From: Brachionus rotundiformis
Lineage: Eukaryota > Rotifera > Eurotatoria > Ploima > Brachionidae
NCBI GenBank assembly: GCA_016802295.1
Contig: JAESIW010000065.1
Span: forward strand, 1,555,382-1,619,381
DNA length: 64,000 bases
Direction: 5' to 3'
A model generated the notes under the pieces. That model did not search any database, was not told where the DNA came from, and saw nothing but the letters and a program-made list of their open reading frames with translations. The translations under genes were made by a program, and so were the position numbers. Shown here piece after piece: positions 12,159-24,737 of the stretch. How positions within the stretch are numbered: position 1 is the first letter of the stretch; each line of letters begins with the position of its first letter.

Positions 12159-13588
12159 TTAAAATTCGAAAGAGAAATCAGTCTCTATGTGAGCTGTCAA
12201 GCAGTCTCCTATGGTAAGTCTGTAGCTGGCCAATTTAGTTATTCCATGTAGATGTACATAAACCGCTATGACAACAAATACGTGAAAAATTTGATGACTT
12301 TGAAACTTGAAAAAAATATTTTTATTTATTTATCTTTATAAAATTATGATGGTAGAAGCATTACCCATATGTCGAATTTACCAGGAAAAAGCCGCTCAGG
12401 TATGCGAGTTGCATACAACGAAGCACCAATAACATACAAAAGTGCACATGCTATTAACCAACCGAATGCCCCAAAATTGAACGCTTTGAACGAGCCAGAA
12501 CTTGATAAATAATGGATTGCCGGAATAAGTCCACTGAATGCAAGAGACATAAAAATAACTTTAAAAAATTGTTCAAAAATTGCCAAAAATGTCTATTTCA
12601 AAAAATTTCTTACGAGCTCTCATTGCTCTAAACTCAGGTGTGCTAAACTTATCCCATAGAGAAACAATTATACAAGCTATACCTAATACAACTATTAGTA
12701 CCATGTAGGTAAGCTTGGCAGTCGCGTCGCAATAAAATGCATAATACAACCATGGAACAAAAGAAGCCATGATTAAAATTGATATACCACAGTAATCGAT
12801 TCTTAGTTTGTAATTATTGTATTTTTTTAAAAAATTTTTAAAGTTATAAATTACTTATTAAAAATTTTGCAAACTTTGGGCGAATAACAATAAAATGTAT
12901 GAAAAAGTGCTGAGCATATAAGGCAAGCAAAAGCACCAAAGAAAAATGTTCCAAAAACAAATATTTCTTGAATTTTTGTCTCGTAGTGAGGTTTTAGTAA
13001 GTAAAAGAATGATGTTATACATATACATATAGCACCTTAAAATGAAATTTATGTTTTATGGTAAAAAAAAGCAGGGTTACTTCTTTAACCTATAAAATGA
13101 GTCCAAATATTTCCAGTTTCAGTGTGTATTCTGAAAATAGACTTGCAACACGCTTTGAAAGATGGTAGAGGTGGCCTATGTCCTTTTAGAAGAAAGTCAT
13201 TATCTCTAAGCCATGCTGGTAAGGCATGATGAGGCATGGCATTCCATCCAGATTCCCACACATACTTGGCAAATTGTTCAACTTGTTCTGCGCAATTTTT
13301 TGGAACATAGAGTAAATCAAGCTCAAGTGGATCAGTGAATATGTCTTGCTCAGTCGTGCACTAGACAAAAAATTAATTTACTATTTTCCCGATCAGAAAT
13401 GTGAAGATTACTTGTTTTTTAGAGCAATTGTTTAAAACTTTACCTAAATTAAAAGATTAATTGAAAATTTAGTTTGATCAAATGTATAAATTACCGATCT
13501 TGGCGTCATCTTTTCTGGTCAAATCAATTTTTTTAGCCTCTTTGGTATTTTTTTGCCTTTTAAGCAATTTAGAACATTTATTCTCCAT
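12159..13588 (-). CDS. Adiponectin receptor-like PAQR protein, copy A (seven exons)
   Basis: Exons: 13495-13588, 13412-13443, 13090-13360, 12855-13035, 12614-12801, 12365-12558, 12159-12305; 368 residues with consistent phases. Seven-helix PAQR proteins are ceramidase-like zinc membrane proteins. The zinc ligands are present as His178 (LFHTFYCY), Asp195 (KIDYCG) and His324/His328 (SHQIFH), with the same spacing as in ADIPOR1. From the fourth residue-block on it aligns codon for codon with copy B; the summed exon lengths of the shared region (452, 382, 147 nt) are identical. The short N-terminus is unrelated to that of copy B and is split by a 32-nt micro-exon, which makes it the least certain part (start ATG 13588). 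It has two introns, 13036-13089 and 12559-12613, that copy B lacks. Confidence 0.85.
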
Positions 13589-15241
13589 ATTTTTATTTCT
13601 AAAAGAAAAAAAATTTCTCTCAAGGTCTAGTCCAAAGTCATATTTTATTTCAATTATGATTAAAACTAGTTTATATATATTTATCTCATTTATATTATGA
13701 AAACGCTCTCAACTTTAAGACTTTGTATCTTTCGATTTATTTAACAAAATTTACCACTTTTCACATATTGAATTTAAAAAGAAACTCATCATTATAAATT
13801 TATATTTTATCATAAATCATTTTTTACTTAGATTCAGAAATTTTCCTAAACTCATCGAAAAAATTAAGTTAACATAATCGCTTTTTCTAACTTAACTTAA
13901 TAAATCGATTTTCATAATTTGGATCCTTAAGTCTTTAAACTACGTTGACAATTTTTAGCGTGTATTTTCTGTTTTTTTTATCAAAAAGCCAATTTAAAGT
14001 TTTAATTTTTGTTGTCAAGGTAAAAATGTCATAATTTTAACCAACTGAAGTTTAAGCATAGTATACTTTAAGTAAAAGACGCAGAAAAACTTGATTCATT
14101 TATTCAAATTAAGATGATATGTAAATTTTTATTTTTTTAAAAAAACTATAATCAAATATTATTTTTAAAAGAAATATTTAAAATAAAATTTCATGTTCTT
14201 AAAACTCCATAAAATCATTCATAAAATACTTATAATCATTAATTCAATTAAAATCGAATAATTTACAAAAATAAACCCTTATTTTGAAATGATAAAAAAT
14301 AAATTTTTATTCATTCTTTCATAAAAATTATCCAAGATATAAAAACAAAACCAAGACAATGTACAGAATGCATGGTGAGAATAATTGGAAATTTTAACAT
14401 CACCACTTTAGAGAAAGAAGAGTTAGCAGTTAATTAATTGAGGGTTGAAAATTTACGATAGGATTGTCTGTTTGTTATTGAATCGAAAGGTAGCTTGTTG
14501 ATTAATGTTTGAAATATTTATAAAATTGGTTGAGAAAACAAAATTTAAATTTAAACAAATAAATCAACCTTTAAATTAAATTAACTAAAAAAATAAACAG
14601 ATTTCTTAAGAAGAACTAATCTCTTTATCACTCTGGTAAAGCTAAAAAAGTAACATTATTTACCAAAGCACAATATGCATTAAATTTATTTTCATAATCA
14701 AAGCATAAGCAAAAAAATCATTACCAAAGTTAATTTCTATTAATCAATTATAAGGAATCATATATTTCAAGTTTATTATAAACTAAAAAGGATCTATTAT
14801 TTGTTTAAAATTAAAACTAAAAATTTTTTACATAATTTTTATCATAATATTTTTGGTCAGAGTTATACTAAAAAAACATTGAATAGTAAAAAAAATCATT
14901 CCAATTCTTTTTAAAATTTTGAAAAAGGTGGATAATTTTTTGTTGTAAGATAAAGATTAATAAACATAAACATGAGATTTAAATCAAAATCAATTTATTT
15001 AATCATTAAAAATGGAACAAATGAATTAAATTTTTTTAAAATATATGACTTAAGATTTTATTTGTAATCTTAAAAAAAATTAAAAAAAAATTATTTTATT
15101 GGCAATATATATCAATTTGGGATTAATTTATTTGCCAATTAGCAGAATTAGAAAAGGACAAATTGATCATATGAGAATTCTTGAAAAGTTCACCAAAAAT
15201 TTTGAATAATTTTTTAAAAATTGTAATTACAAATTTTTTCT
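13589..15241. other. Spacer between tandem PAQR genes
   Basis: About 1.65 kb of very AT-rich DNA with long A and T runs. No reading frame with recognisable similarity, RNA gene or repeat family was seen. It should contain the promoter of copy A and the 3' flank of copy B. Confidence 0.5.
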
Positions 15242-16741
15242 CTAAAACTCAAATGAAAAATCAGCCTCAATGTGAGCTGTTAAGCAATCACCAATAGTCA
15301 ATCTGTAACTAGCTAGTTTGGTTATTCCATGATAATGTACGTAAGCAGCTAAGACAACAAACACGTGAAATATTTGATGACTTTGAAACTAAAAATAGAT
15401 AAATAAAAGTATGAGCAAAAGTAATTTATCTTTATCATTCATTGAAAAATTACCCATATATCGAATTTTCCCGGAAATAATCTCTCAGGTATACGAGCGG
15501 CATATAAGCATGCGCCTGTAATGTAAAGAATAGCCATCAAAATAAGCCATCCTAAAGCTCCTACATTGAAGGCTTTATATGATCCAAATAGAAGAATGTA
15601 GTGCAACGCTGGTATAAGCCCGCTAAGACCAAGAGCTATGAACATACCTGCTCGAACAGCTCTAAATTGTGGTGTGCTGAACTTATCCCACAATGAGACA
15701 ACAATGCAAGAAATTCCCAAAATAGCGATCAAGACCAAATAGGTTATTTTGGGCAATGCATCACAATAAAATGCGTAATACAACCATGGTACAAACGAGC
15801 CCATAGTCAGTACTGAAATTCCACAATAATCAATTCTTTAAAAAAATTTATGAAAGATATTATTTAGAATAGGCGCAGTTCATTACTTGCTAAATAGCTT
15901 AGATACATTAGGTGAATAACAGTAGAATGTATGAAAAAGGGCTGAGCATAACAAGCAGATAATTGCGCCTATAAAAAAAGTTCCGAATATGAACTTTTCT
16001 TGAAATTTTATTTCAGGATTTGGCCGCGTCCAAAAATATATAGCAATAGCTACGAAAGAAATGGCGCCTATAAAATGCGTCCAGATATTACCAGTTTCTG
16101 TGTGAATACGAAATATTGATTTAAAGCATGCTTTGACCGATGGCAATGGTGGTCTATGACCTTTCAATAGAAAATCATTGTCTCTTAGCCAGTTTGGAAG
16201 TGCATGATGCGGCATTGCTTTCCAACCGGTCTCCCACACATATTTGGCAAACTGTTCAACTTGTTCAGCACAGTTATTTGGAACATATAAAATATCATGT
16301 GGGTCTAATAAATTTTCACATTCAACTGGATCTACTATCTATTTTTTTATTTAAATTTTTTATTAAAAGAAATTAAAAAATATGGTTAAAATATAATACT
16401 TTTCCTTCTACTTCCAATTTGACATTTTTTTTTTCTTTTTTCTCATCCAATGACCCATTTATTGCTTTGTTTTTATTTTCTTTTGTATTTCTTGATGTCG
16501 GATTTCTGTTTATTAAATTGGATGACCAAAATATTTCATTCAGTTCAGAATTTTTGAGCAAATTTAATTGCTGTTGTTGCAGTTCTGCTTGTTGTTGCTT
16601 ATGTTCCAAAGTTGACGGATACTTAATTGTATCGTCGGAATAGTTTGAAGAAGAAACTGTTTGAGCTGACGAATCACCGGTATCATTAGATTTTGAAGAT
16701 GGTGGCGTAGAAGACGCCGTTTTATCATCCACTATCTCCAT
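15242..16741 (-). CDS. Adiponectin receptor-like PAQR protein, copy B (four exons)
   Basis: Exons: 16400-16741, 15887-16338, 15454-15835, 15242-15388; 440 residues. The first exon encodes a 114-residue hydrophilic, Gln/Ser/Lys-rich cytosolic N-terminus, longer than in typical ADIPOR proteins. The conserved core starts with NNCAEQVEQFAKYVW and HRPPLPS, then seven membrane helices. The zinc site is complete: His250, Asp267, His396, His400, with spacings (17, 129, 4) equal to those of human ADIPOR1 (191, 208, 337, 341), so it is predicted active. It lies head-to-tail with copy A, clearly a tandem duplication. Exons 2 and 3 are uninterrupted where copy A has introns. The assignment to the ADIPOR branch of PAQR is strong. 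Confidence 0.93.
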
Positions 16742-19700
16742 TTTTGCTTATCTAAAAGTAGACCATCTTTAAAACAAAATATTAGATCAGTAAAATTTAT
16801 TTTGAAAAGTTGGTTTAAACACGAAACAGAAATAAACACAATGCAAAGGGTCTTTATGATAAAAATTCAAATTAGAGCTTGAGAAATCCTCGGGGCAAGC
16901 AAAATATGCTCATAAAATAGAAATAAAAGTGTGTCAAATCCACTCATAATACAAATTTTTATTATCCATATTTTAGACCTTGATGGCAAAAAAGTCATGG
17001 TATCTTAGGATTTTTTGGTTGTTCATAAATTCTAACAAAGGTTACTTTAAGGCGCTGATTTTGAACCCATTTAAAAATATCTTTATTATTAAAACCTGCC
17101 TTTTTGTCAGAACCCAGTACTTCGAGGCTGTAAATGAATTAGAATATTTATTCTAGACTTTGATTCCAAAGCATTCCAAATCAATAATAAATTTACATCT
17201 AATATAGAAAACAGTACATATTTATGAATTTTAAATTGACGAAAAATAATTTTTTTTAATAAATAATAAGCATAAATCTTGTTATAAATTGGTAACTTAG
17301 CATATATGAATTAGAATTATAGCAAAAAAATTTAAAACAAAACTAACTATATATAATGTTTGATTTAAATATAGGCTTTTATTTGATCGAATTTTGGTTA
17401 TATTAAGAAAAAAATTGTTGAGTTTTAATTTGTCGATTATAAATATTAGCCAAAGATATTTCCTAACATATGAACATAAACTATTAAATATAAATATTTG
17501 TTTTTTATCAAAGATAAAATTCTCTCTAACTATTTTTTTTAATTATAATTACTCTTTTAATCAAAAAAAAATCGAAAAGCGTAATTATTTAGAAAAAACG
17601 TAATAGGAATCTAATTAAATAGAGAAAAATTCTATTAAGAATATTTAGAACAAAATATAAGTTGATTACATATAAGAAGACTAAAAGATGTAGAATCTGA
17701 TATCTAGGGATTAAAAATAAAAGTTATTAAAGAAAATTCTCTGGTAGTTAAGAGCGTTTTAATTAAAACAGTTTTTTAATATGTTTGAAAATTTACCACA
17801 AATAAACTAATTATTAATATTTTAATTATAATTTGAGTTTTATTTAAGAATATCGAATTTTCTTCAAATAATTTGTTATGCTTCTGGTTTTTAAAAGAAA
17901 ATATCTTTTAGAAATAAAGATATTCAATTAATGTTTAAAACGATTGTTTATTGTTCAAAAATAATATCTTATTAATTATTGAATTTCTAAATTTTACTAA
18001 TTATATTATCTAAAAGTCTAAAAATTATTAGAAAAAAATAATAAAAAAAAATGCTTTCCGGCTATAAAATCTATTTATCACTCCCAAAATAATAGGAAAT
18101 TATTTTTGTTTATATTCTTTTGGTAAATTCACTATTGATAATATATATCAGTAAGCTTATAGAATGATAAATTATAAATTCCAATTTAGATAATAATTTC
18201 CGCCTATTCAAATCATTAAATAATAAATTTTTTAAATCAATTTTAAGGAATTGCACTCCAAAGTCGATATTGATTATTTAAAAATTGAGAATTTAAATTT
18301 ACAAAATTAATTTCTTAATAAATAATAAATACAATAATATTAAACCATAACATGGTTTAACTTGCTGGTAGGACTTGAGTATCTCATTATGGTAGTTTAA
18401 AAGGTGAATCTAAATATCTATTAACATATAATTTTCTTGTAAAATCAAGTCAATAATTTGAAATTAAGAGCCTTGAGTACTTGGATTGAAATTGGAATTT
18501 ATATTTTTTTAATGTACCAATTTCCTCTGAATGACTCGATTTTGAATACCAAGGTCAACAAGCTCCTTGTCATTCAAGGTAATATTTAGATCAAAGTTTT
18601 TTTTGCTTATAACCAAGTTTCCAATATTCATCATTGAATCTCATAAGCCAGATGTTTCAAATTAACCAAGTATTATACGTTCAGTGGGAGACTAAATAAA
18701 ATTAGTAGATTTCTGATGATAGAGATTAACAAGTGCAATAAGCTTGCATAAACATTTTACCAGATCAGACGTGTCATAAAGCTACACGACACAGGAACCC
18801 AGCCTTGAAGAACTTATCACTGGGAAAGTTCTTCACCTCTAATTTAGAAATCATGAATACTTTATATGAGAAGTGATAAGACTCCAATTCTTGATATCGA
18901 AAGCTTTCACAGGTCCATAAATATAATAACACCATGATTTTTTTTCCATGTTAAGTTATCAATTGTGTCCAAAAATTTTATTAACACGATGCTATGCTGT
19001 TGCTTCTTAAGTCTTTACTTTTCGATGTATATCATTATGGAGTCTCTTATCAATTTTCTTAGGAATTTTTTATTTCTTTACCTGATTGATTTTATTGATT
19101 GTAATGATAAAGAACTTTAATTCGCGACTTTTTTGTGATTTTCTTTTTAAAAAAAAAACATTTGCCTTAATTAAAATTATGCAATTAATTTTAAAAATAG
19201 CTGTCATTTAATTAAATAAAACAAATTCTTGATGGAAATAAAAATACAGTTTAATTTTACCAAATTAAAGATATGTATATGTTCTTCAATAAAAATTTTC
19301 TCATTGAATTAAAAAATCAATAATCATTTCCTTAAAATTTTCGTTTTTTTGTTAAATAAGCAATATGTGAAGTCGGATGATTATTTCTTATTTCATATTT
19401 TAAATATAAAATAATTATAAGCTACGGTGGGTAATTACACAAAAAGATCGCTAAAGTAGCTTTTCGACAATGGCTTATTCTCTTGACCATCGCAACGCAT
19501 TGGTTTCGTCAACTATTTTCTTAAACTTTCTTTGGCTATTTCAGGAAGTGATCTGTTCCACTTAGTATTACTTGTTCTCGTTGGATGATTTTCTGTTGTT
19601 TGGCCATTCTGTTTTGGTATATTTAGAATAGTTTATCGAGTCACAAAGTTTGTTTGGTTTGTGTCAATTTAATTTAATTGAACTATTAGCTATATCTCGA

Positions 19701-20850
19701 AATATTCGACAAGATCTCCTCTCTCCTAACTTCTCTAATTTTGTCTCATATGATTAATTCTTAAGTAATTTGACCAATTTTGTTGCTCTTATTTGTATTT
19801 TCTCGAGCTAGATGATAATGAGTTTTTGGTGTACGGACACCAAGTAGCCACCGGGTACTCGAGATTAGGTCTGAAAAATGCCACAAAAAGCTCTTTGAAC
19901 CTATCGATTGGCCAATTATTTTACTTTTTATTTAATTTATTTGTTTGTATTTATCTCTTTAAAAACGATTTAAATATAACTTAAGATTTAGAAGATTTAT
20001 AAGAATTATATTATTAGAGTAATCGATTTAAAATAAATGAACAATTAGATTAAAAATTGTTAATTGAAAAAAAAACTTAAATCGAATTAACACAAATTAA
20101 ATATCTAATTAATATATTTTTTTTTAAATATAAAATAATTTTGAGATACCTTATTTTCCTCTTTTTAAAATATATTTTGAAAAATTTATCAAGGAAATAG
20201 AGATGATGTCAAATATTATCAATCATTGAATAATTAAAGAAAAATATAAGATTCAAAACTGCTTTTTGGTCATTTAAATTATTTTAAAGTGATTTAGTGT
20301 TTCCTAAGACTATATATCCTTACCGTCAAATATTCACCCAAGCTTACTAAAAAATTACATAAAATGACGTAAATAAACGTAATCTTATCAATTCTCTTTT
20401 TTTTTTATAAAAGTACTGAAGTCAAAGTTAAAGCTAATTTATCCGGTCAAAGGGTTCCAGATAAAATAGGTTCGAGTGTTTATAGCATATTTTTAAACAA
20501 AGATATAGACTAAATATTCTGGATCCAAATCGGATATTTAAATAAAGCGATTTGATTATCTCTTGTGAATGTTATTATGAAGAAATATAAAAAAATAAGT
20601 GTACATAAATGTACATAAAAATTTTTATGTCTAATTTCACATAAATGATATTACAACTTTGAATTGAATTTTAATTAAACCATGATAGTTATTTAATAAA
20701 TCTTTTTTAATTTTTAATTATCTATAAAAATGCTTTTATAGTTTGAAAGACAAACATATTGTTTAGACTGTTTTGTTTGGTTTTAAATAAACTTATTAAA
20801 ATCTATTTATATATATTCAAATAATTTAGTTTTTTTTGCACAATTTAAAA
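16742..20850. other. Intergenic, PAQR copy B to LOTUS-Tudor gene
   Basis: About 4.1 kb between divergent gene starts. Most is AT-rich without coding signal. A LINE relic lies at 19430-19915 (separate entry). A somewhat GC-richer block at about 18520-18960 was read in all frames without recognising a protein. Short open frames at 17394-17603 and 19793-19984 look fortuitous; the second lies antisense to the LINE relic. Confidence 0.5.
19430..19915 (-). mobile_element. Degenerate non-LTR retrotransposon 3' fragment, reverse strand
   Basis: The reverse strand encodes the thumb region of a LINE RT: FKELFVAFFRPNLEYPVATW followed by CPYTKN. Further along it carries the typical C-terminal block NTKWNRSLPEIAKESLRK. 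The frame is broken several times by stops and shifts. Gene context is purely intergenic. The first motif corresponds to the LEYA-x-W-x-PY motif of CR1/L2/Jockey-type elements. Confidence 0.72.
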
Positions 20851-23800
20851 ATGGATCTCGATGAAACTGTTATGATGATAAGGGCGATATGCTCATCAGA
20901 GAAGGGGCCTACATCAATTAAACAGCTAATTAGTAAAAATACCCTTATTTAATAATTAATTAGTTAAATAAAATAATTCTGCATCTAGATGATTTTAAAA
21001 GCATGACTGGAACATTAATTCCATTCAAAAATTTAGGCTTCAATTCTTTGGTGGAACTATTGGAATCACAGCCTAATAAATTCAGACTTACCACGTAATT
21101 TTTTGAATAATTATTTAAGCTTTGAATCAAATTAATCAAAGTGACAAATTTACCAATGAGCCAGCAGTGCAGCCAGTCATTGACTCCGAGCTTTCGAGCT
21201 TACGAAGCTTGGTAAGTGGACAAAAATCGAAAAAAAAAAAGAAACCTGCCAAAAATTATCGTCCTGCTTTTCATAAATACAAGCAATATCAAGGATATCG
21301 TCAAATTTATAGCCCAAAGCCATTTCATTTGAAAATAAAAGATAAATCAGCCCAGTTAAATACTTCAGAATTACATCCTCAAGCGATTAAAACTGTTCGC
21401 TTTGATCCAAATATTAAGTTTAGCGAATTTGAGCCTCCAAAACGACCATCAATTAGTCAGGATTTAATTGACAACTTGACCATTTCAAACGCTGCTTATT
21501 TTCTCAATGAGCACCAAGTTTTGGTCACTTATGTTTCTGACTGTGAACATGTTTATATTAGACTTATATCTGAGAATTTTTCTGTAAAATTTTTTATAAT
21601 CATTTAAAATTCAATTCAAAAATTTAAATTTTTTAATTAGGAAAATTATGATAAAATGTTCAAAACAATGAACGAATTCTACATTAAATCTAAAAAGATA
21701 CCAGTCAATAATTTGAATAAAGATTACATATGTGTTGCATTTGATGGCCTAAAGTATCTCAGAGTACAAGTAAAAAATATTGAAAAAGACCAAGTAAATA
21801 AATTAATTAGTTATGTTATTATTTACATTAGTTAAAATAAAAAGATTGAGTGCTTTCATCTAGACGAGGGAAGGATTAAAGTTTATTCGATTAAACATCT
21901 CTATGATATTGATGAACAATTTTTGACTGTAAAATTTCAAGCAATTAAAGCTAAAATGGAAAAATTTGACATTTTCTGTCAAAATTTATTTCTGGAAGAA
22001 GAAATCAAAAAAGAAATATATGATAAAAAATTTTTAGCTAAAAAAACTCAGAGGTATAAAAATTATCTTAAACCAAAATAAAATTTTAATTTTTTAGCAA
22101 TCCACTTAAAATTTGCTTATTTGATTCCAAAATGAAATGTATAAATGATCAGCTGATTATAAAATATAATTTTTTTGTTAAATTCAATGCTGCTCATGTA
22201 AGAAACTTTTTAAGTATTTTAAATTTAAATAAAAAATTTTCCAAGAATTTATTCATTGAGACAGTTATCACATTCATAGATCCTGAATCTAAGCTATTGT
22301 ATCTAGAAAATCCAAACAATCAATTTTTTAATATGAACTCTCATCAGTTAAACAATTATTTTCACGATGATAAAAATAAAACAACTATTCAATATCTTAA
22401 CCAAGAAGCTAAATTAAAAATTAAAAACGAAAAATTGAGTACTAATGAACTTTTTTGTGCTCGATATTCAGTCGATTCCAATTGGTACAGGGTCAAATAC
22501 ATCCGTGAAAAAAAATCAACTAATGAAGTAATAGTTTCTTTGATAAGAAAGTTATTAATTTTCTATATATTTTAATTTAGTTATATGTTTTTTTTGTTGA
22601 CTATGGAAATAAGGAATTTGTTCGAGCTGATGAATTATGTATTCTGCCCGAACAGTTTACATTATTAAAAAATCTTCCGTACCAGGTAATAAAACAAAAT
22701 AATAAGAATAATAGTTTTTATTAATTTAATTAAGTGCTTTCCATGTACTTTAATTTGCAGTGCTTCAGAATATGATTATTTTAAAAATCTATGGTATGAA
22801 AACGTTAAGTGTAAGTTTAAAATTATTCACGTAAATCCGACTGGAATACCTACAATAGAATTTATTGAGACAATAAATGAAGAAACAAATAGTGAAGTAA
22901 TCTCAAAAATTGAAGATGAATTGGTTGAGAAAATTAATAATATTGATTTGAATGAGCAAAATCAAGAAAATAGTTCAATTAATTGTACTAAAAAAGATGA
23001 TAATGATGCTTTGATTTATTTGAAAAACTTATGTAAAATCGATTTACCTAGAGAGACTTTAGTGTATTTTAAATACGTAAACAACCCATTAGATTTTGTT
23101 GTAAGTATTTCTAAAAAAAAAGTTGACAAATTAAATTAAATAAAGGGGATTTACTTTACAGCTGTTTAGCATAACCTGAGATTAAATTTTTTTGTTAATA
23201 TGTCATTGATTCTGAATAAAAGAATAAAATAATTTATTTTTGGTAAAGACTTGGTTGCTCAATAACTGATATTTAAATTGGTTAACATTTGAAGCTTCTT
23301 TTGTGACTTTGGATGGTATGCGTAGACCAAGTTCACTTTATAAGTGCTATTGTTTAGTTTGAAAAGCTTAATCAAATTATGATAAAAGACTTTTGTTCTA
23401 CTTATCCAATGGTGCATACTGGCATATTCGAGTCTAACACATAATCCTCTTCTTTTTTATCTTTTTTTTACTTGCTTTAAATTCCATCAATGGATTTTTC
23501 TGTTCAACCATTTTAATATCCTTTCTCTGACTTGGTTGTACAATTTTTTACAGTTGCCACCATTTAATAATTATTTGGAAAAGCTAGATTCTTTAAAGGA
23601 ATTAAAATTAAATTTAAAATCATCAAACAAGGTAAAGTGAATTCTGATGAGTTTTAGTTAATAAAACATTTAAAACATAAACAAATTATATGAAAATTTA
23701 ACTAATAGTTCTGTAGTGGATTTAATATTTTTGATGATTAACTGTTGACCAGAACCCTTCATAAAATTTCGGCCAAAGTCCATCAACTGTTTCAATTAAG

Positions 23801-24562
23801 ATTGAAGTTGCTTTTTTTAAAATTAATTTCATTTGTTTTTTTATTAAGTTAAATTGTGATTTATGCCAATTATCTAACATTTTAATATATTAAAAAATCA
23901 TCAATTATTTATTTTTTAATTTGTTAGTAAATCAATTTGTTTATATTAGATTAACCTTGCTAGCCACATCAAGCCTTTGGAAGATTTGAAAATAGATATG
24001 GCGAACTTTTACAAAAACAAGGTTTTGTTTTAAAAAATTATTTCTCCTTTAAAAAAAATAAATTTCAATAGCCAGAAGAATTTCGAGTTAATACACTTGA
24101 AAAAAAGTGCATCTACGTTTATCAAAATGAGGACTTACAATGCTTTAGAGTCGAATTTTGTGGTAAAATTCACAACTATGTAAGTTTCATTAATTAATTA
24201 AATTTTAAAAATAAATAATTTCTTTTCAATTTAAGGCAAAAGTTTATTTTGTTGATGATGGATATTACGATTTAGTCATGATAACGAATTTGTTTCTAAT
24301 TACCAAAAAATTTAGCCAACTAGGAGCATTAGCAATAAAAGCCAAATTAGCATATATTAATATTAAAGAGGGAAATATATGGTCTAAAGAGGCTAATAAT
24401 TATTTTTATCATCTAGCTGATAAAACAAAAGTGTTTAAATTATCAATTGTTGGTGTCGATTCAAAAGATAATTCTTTCGAAGTTGAGCTAAGTGAAAGCT
24501 CAATTGGTTCGTTGAGCAATGCAATGGTTCAAGCCAAATATGCTTTACCAAAACAAATTTAA
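20851..24562 (+). CDS. LOTUS plus triple Tudor domain protein (TDRD7/TDRD5-like)
   Basis: Twelve exons: 20851-20932, 20989-21094, 21142-21583, 21641-21793, 21845-22053, 22098-22527, 22581-22685, 22735-23100, 23554-23631, 23950-24021, 24072-24179, 24236-24562; 825 residues. Residues 1-62 form one LOTUS (OST-HTH) domain (MIRAICSSEKGPTSIKQL, then GTLIPFKNLGFNSLVELL). Three extended Tudor units follow, around 187-310, 331-560 and 640-800. The second keeps the methyl-arginine pocket signature FFVDYGN (478-484); in the third it decays to FVDDG. LOTUS-Tudor proteins act in germ granules (nuage), where LOTUS binds Vasa-type helicases and Tudor domains bind symmetrically dimethylated Piwi tails, supporting piRNA and mRNA control. 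One LOTUS instead of three suggests a reduced TDRD7-type protein. A poly-A signal lies at about 24668. Exon 3 could start elsewhere if a different donor is used. Confidence 0.87.
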
Positions 24563-24737
24563 ATTTTTTCTAATTCGATTGTTTTTCACCATTATTTTTT
24601 GTTGTAAAAAAATTTAAAGTTTAAAAGTTTCTTAGACCATTTTTCAAATATTATTTCTTTTATTTACAATAAAACTTGATAACAAAAATTTTACAATATA
24701 AATTTATTTGTTTCATTTAAGAATAAGATTGAAAATT

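Noticed and set aside
13186..13700. Short open frames on both strands around PAQR copy A exon 2
   Set aside because: They are out-of-frame shadows of the PAQR exons or low-complexity AT-rich runs.
17394..17603. 69-codon open frame
   Set aside because: Composed of Ile/Leu/Phe/Asn/Lys codons expected from AT-rich DNA, with no similarity or splice context.
23101..23160. Continuation of the Tudor gene exon past 23100
   Set aside because: Strong GTAAGT donor at 23101; the frame after it is lysine-rich nonsense ending at 23139, and the next good exon starts at 23554.
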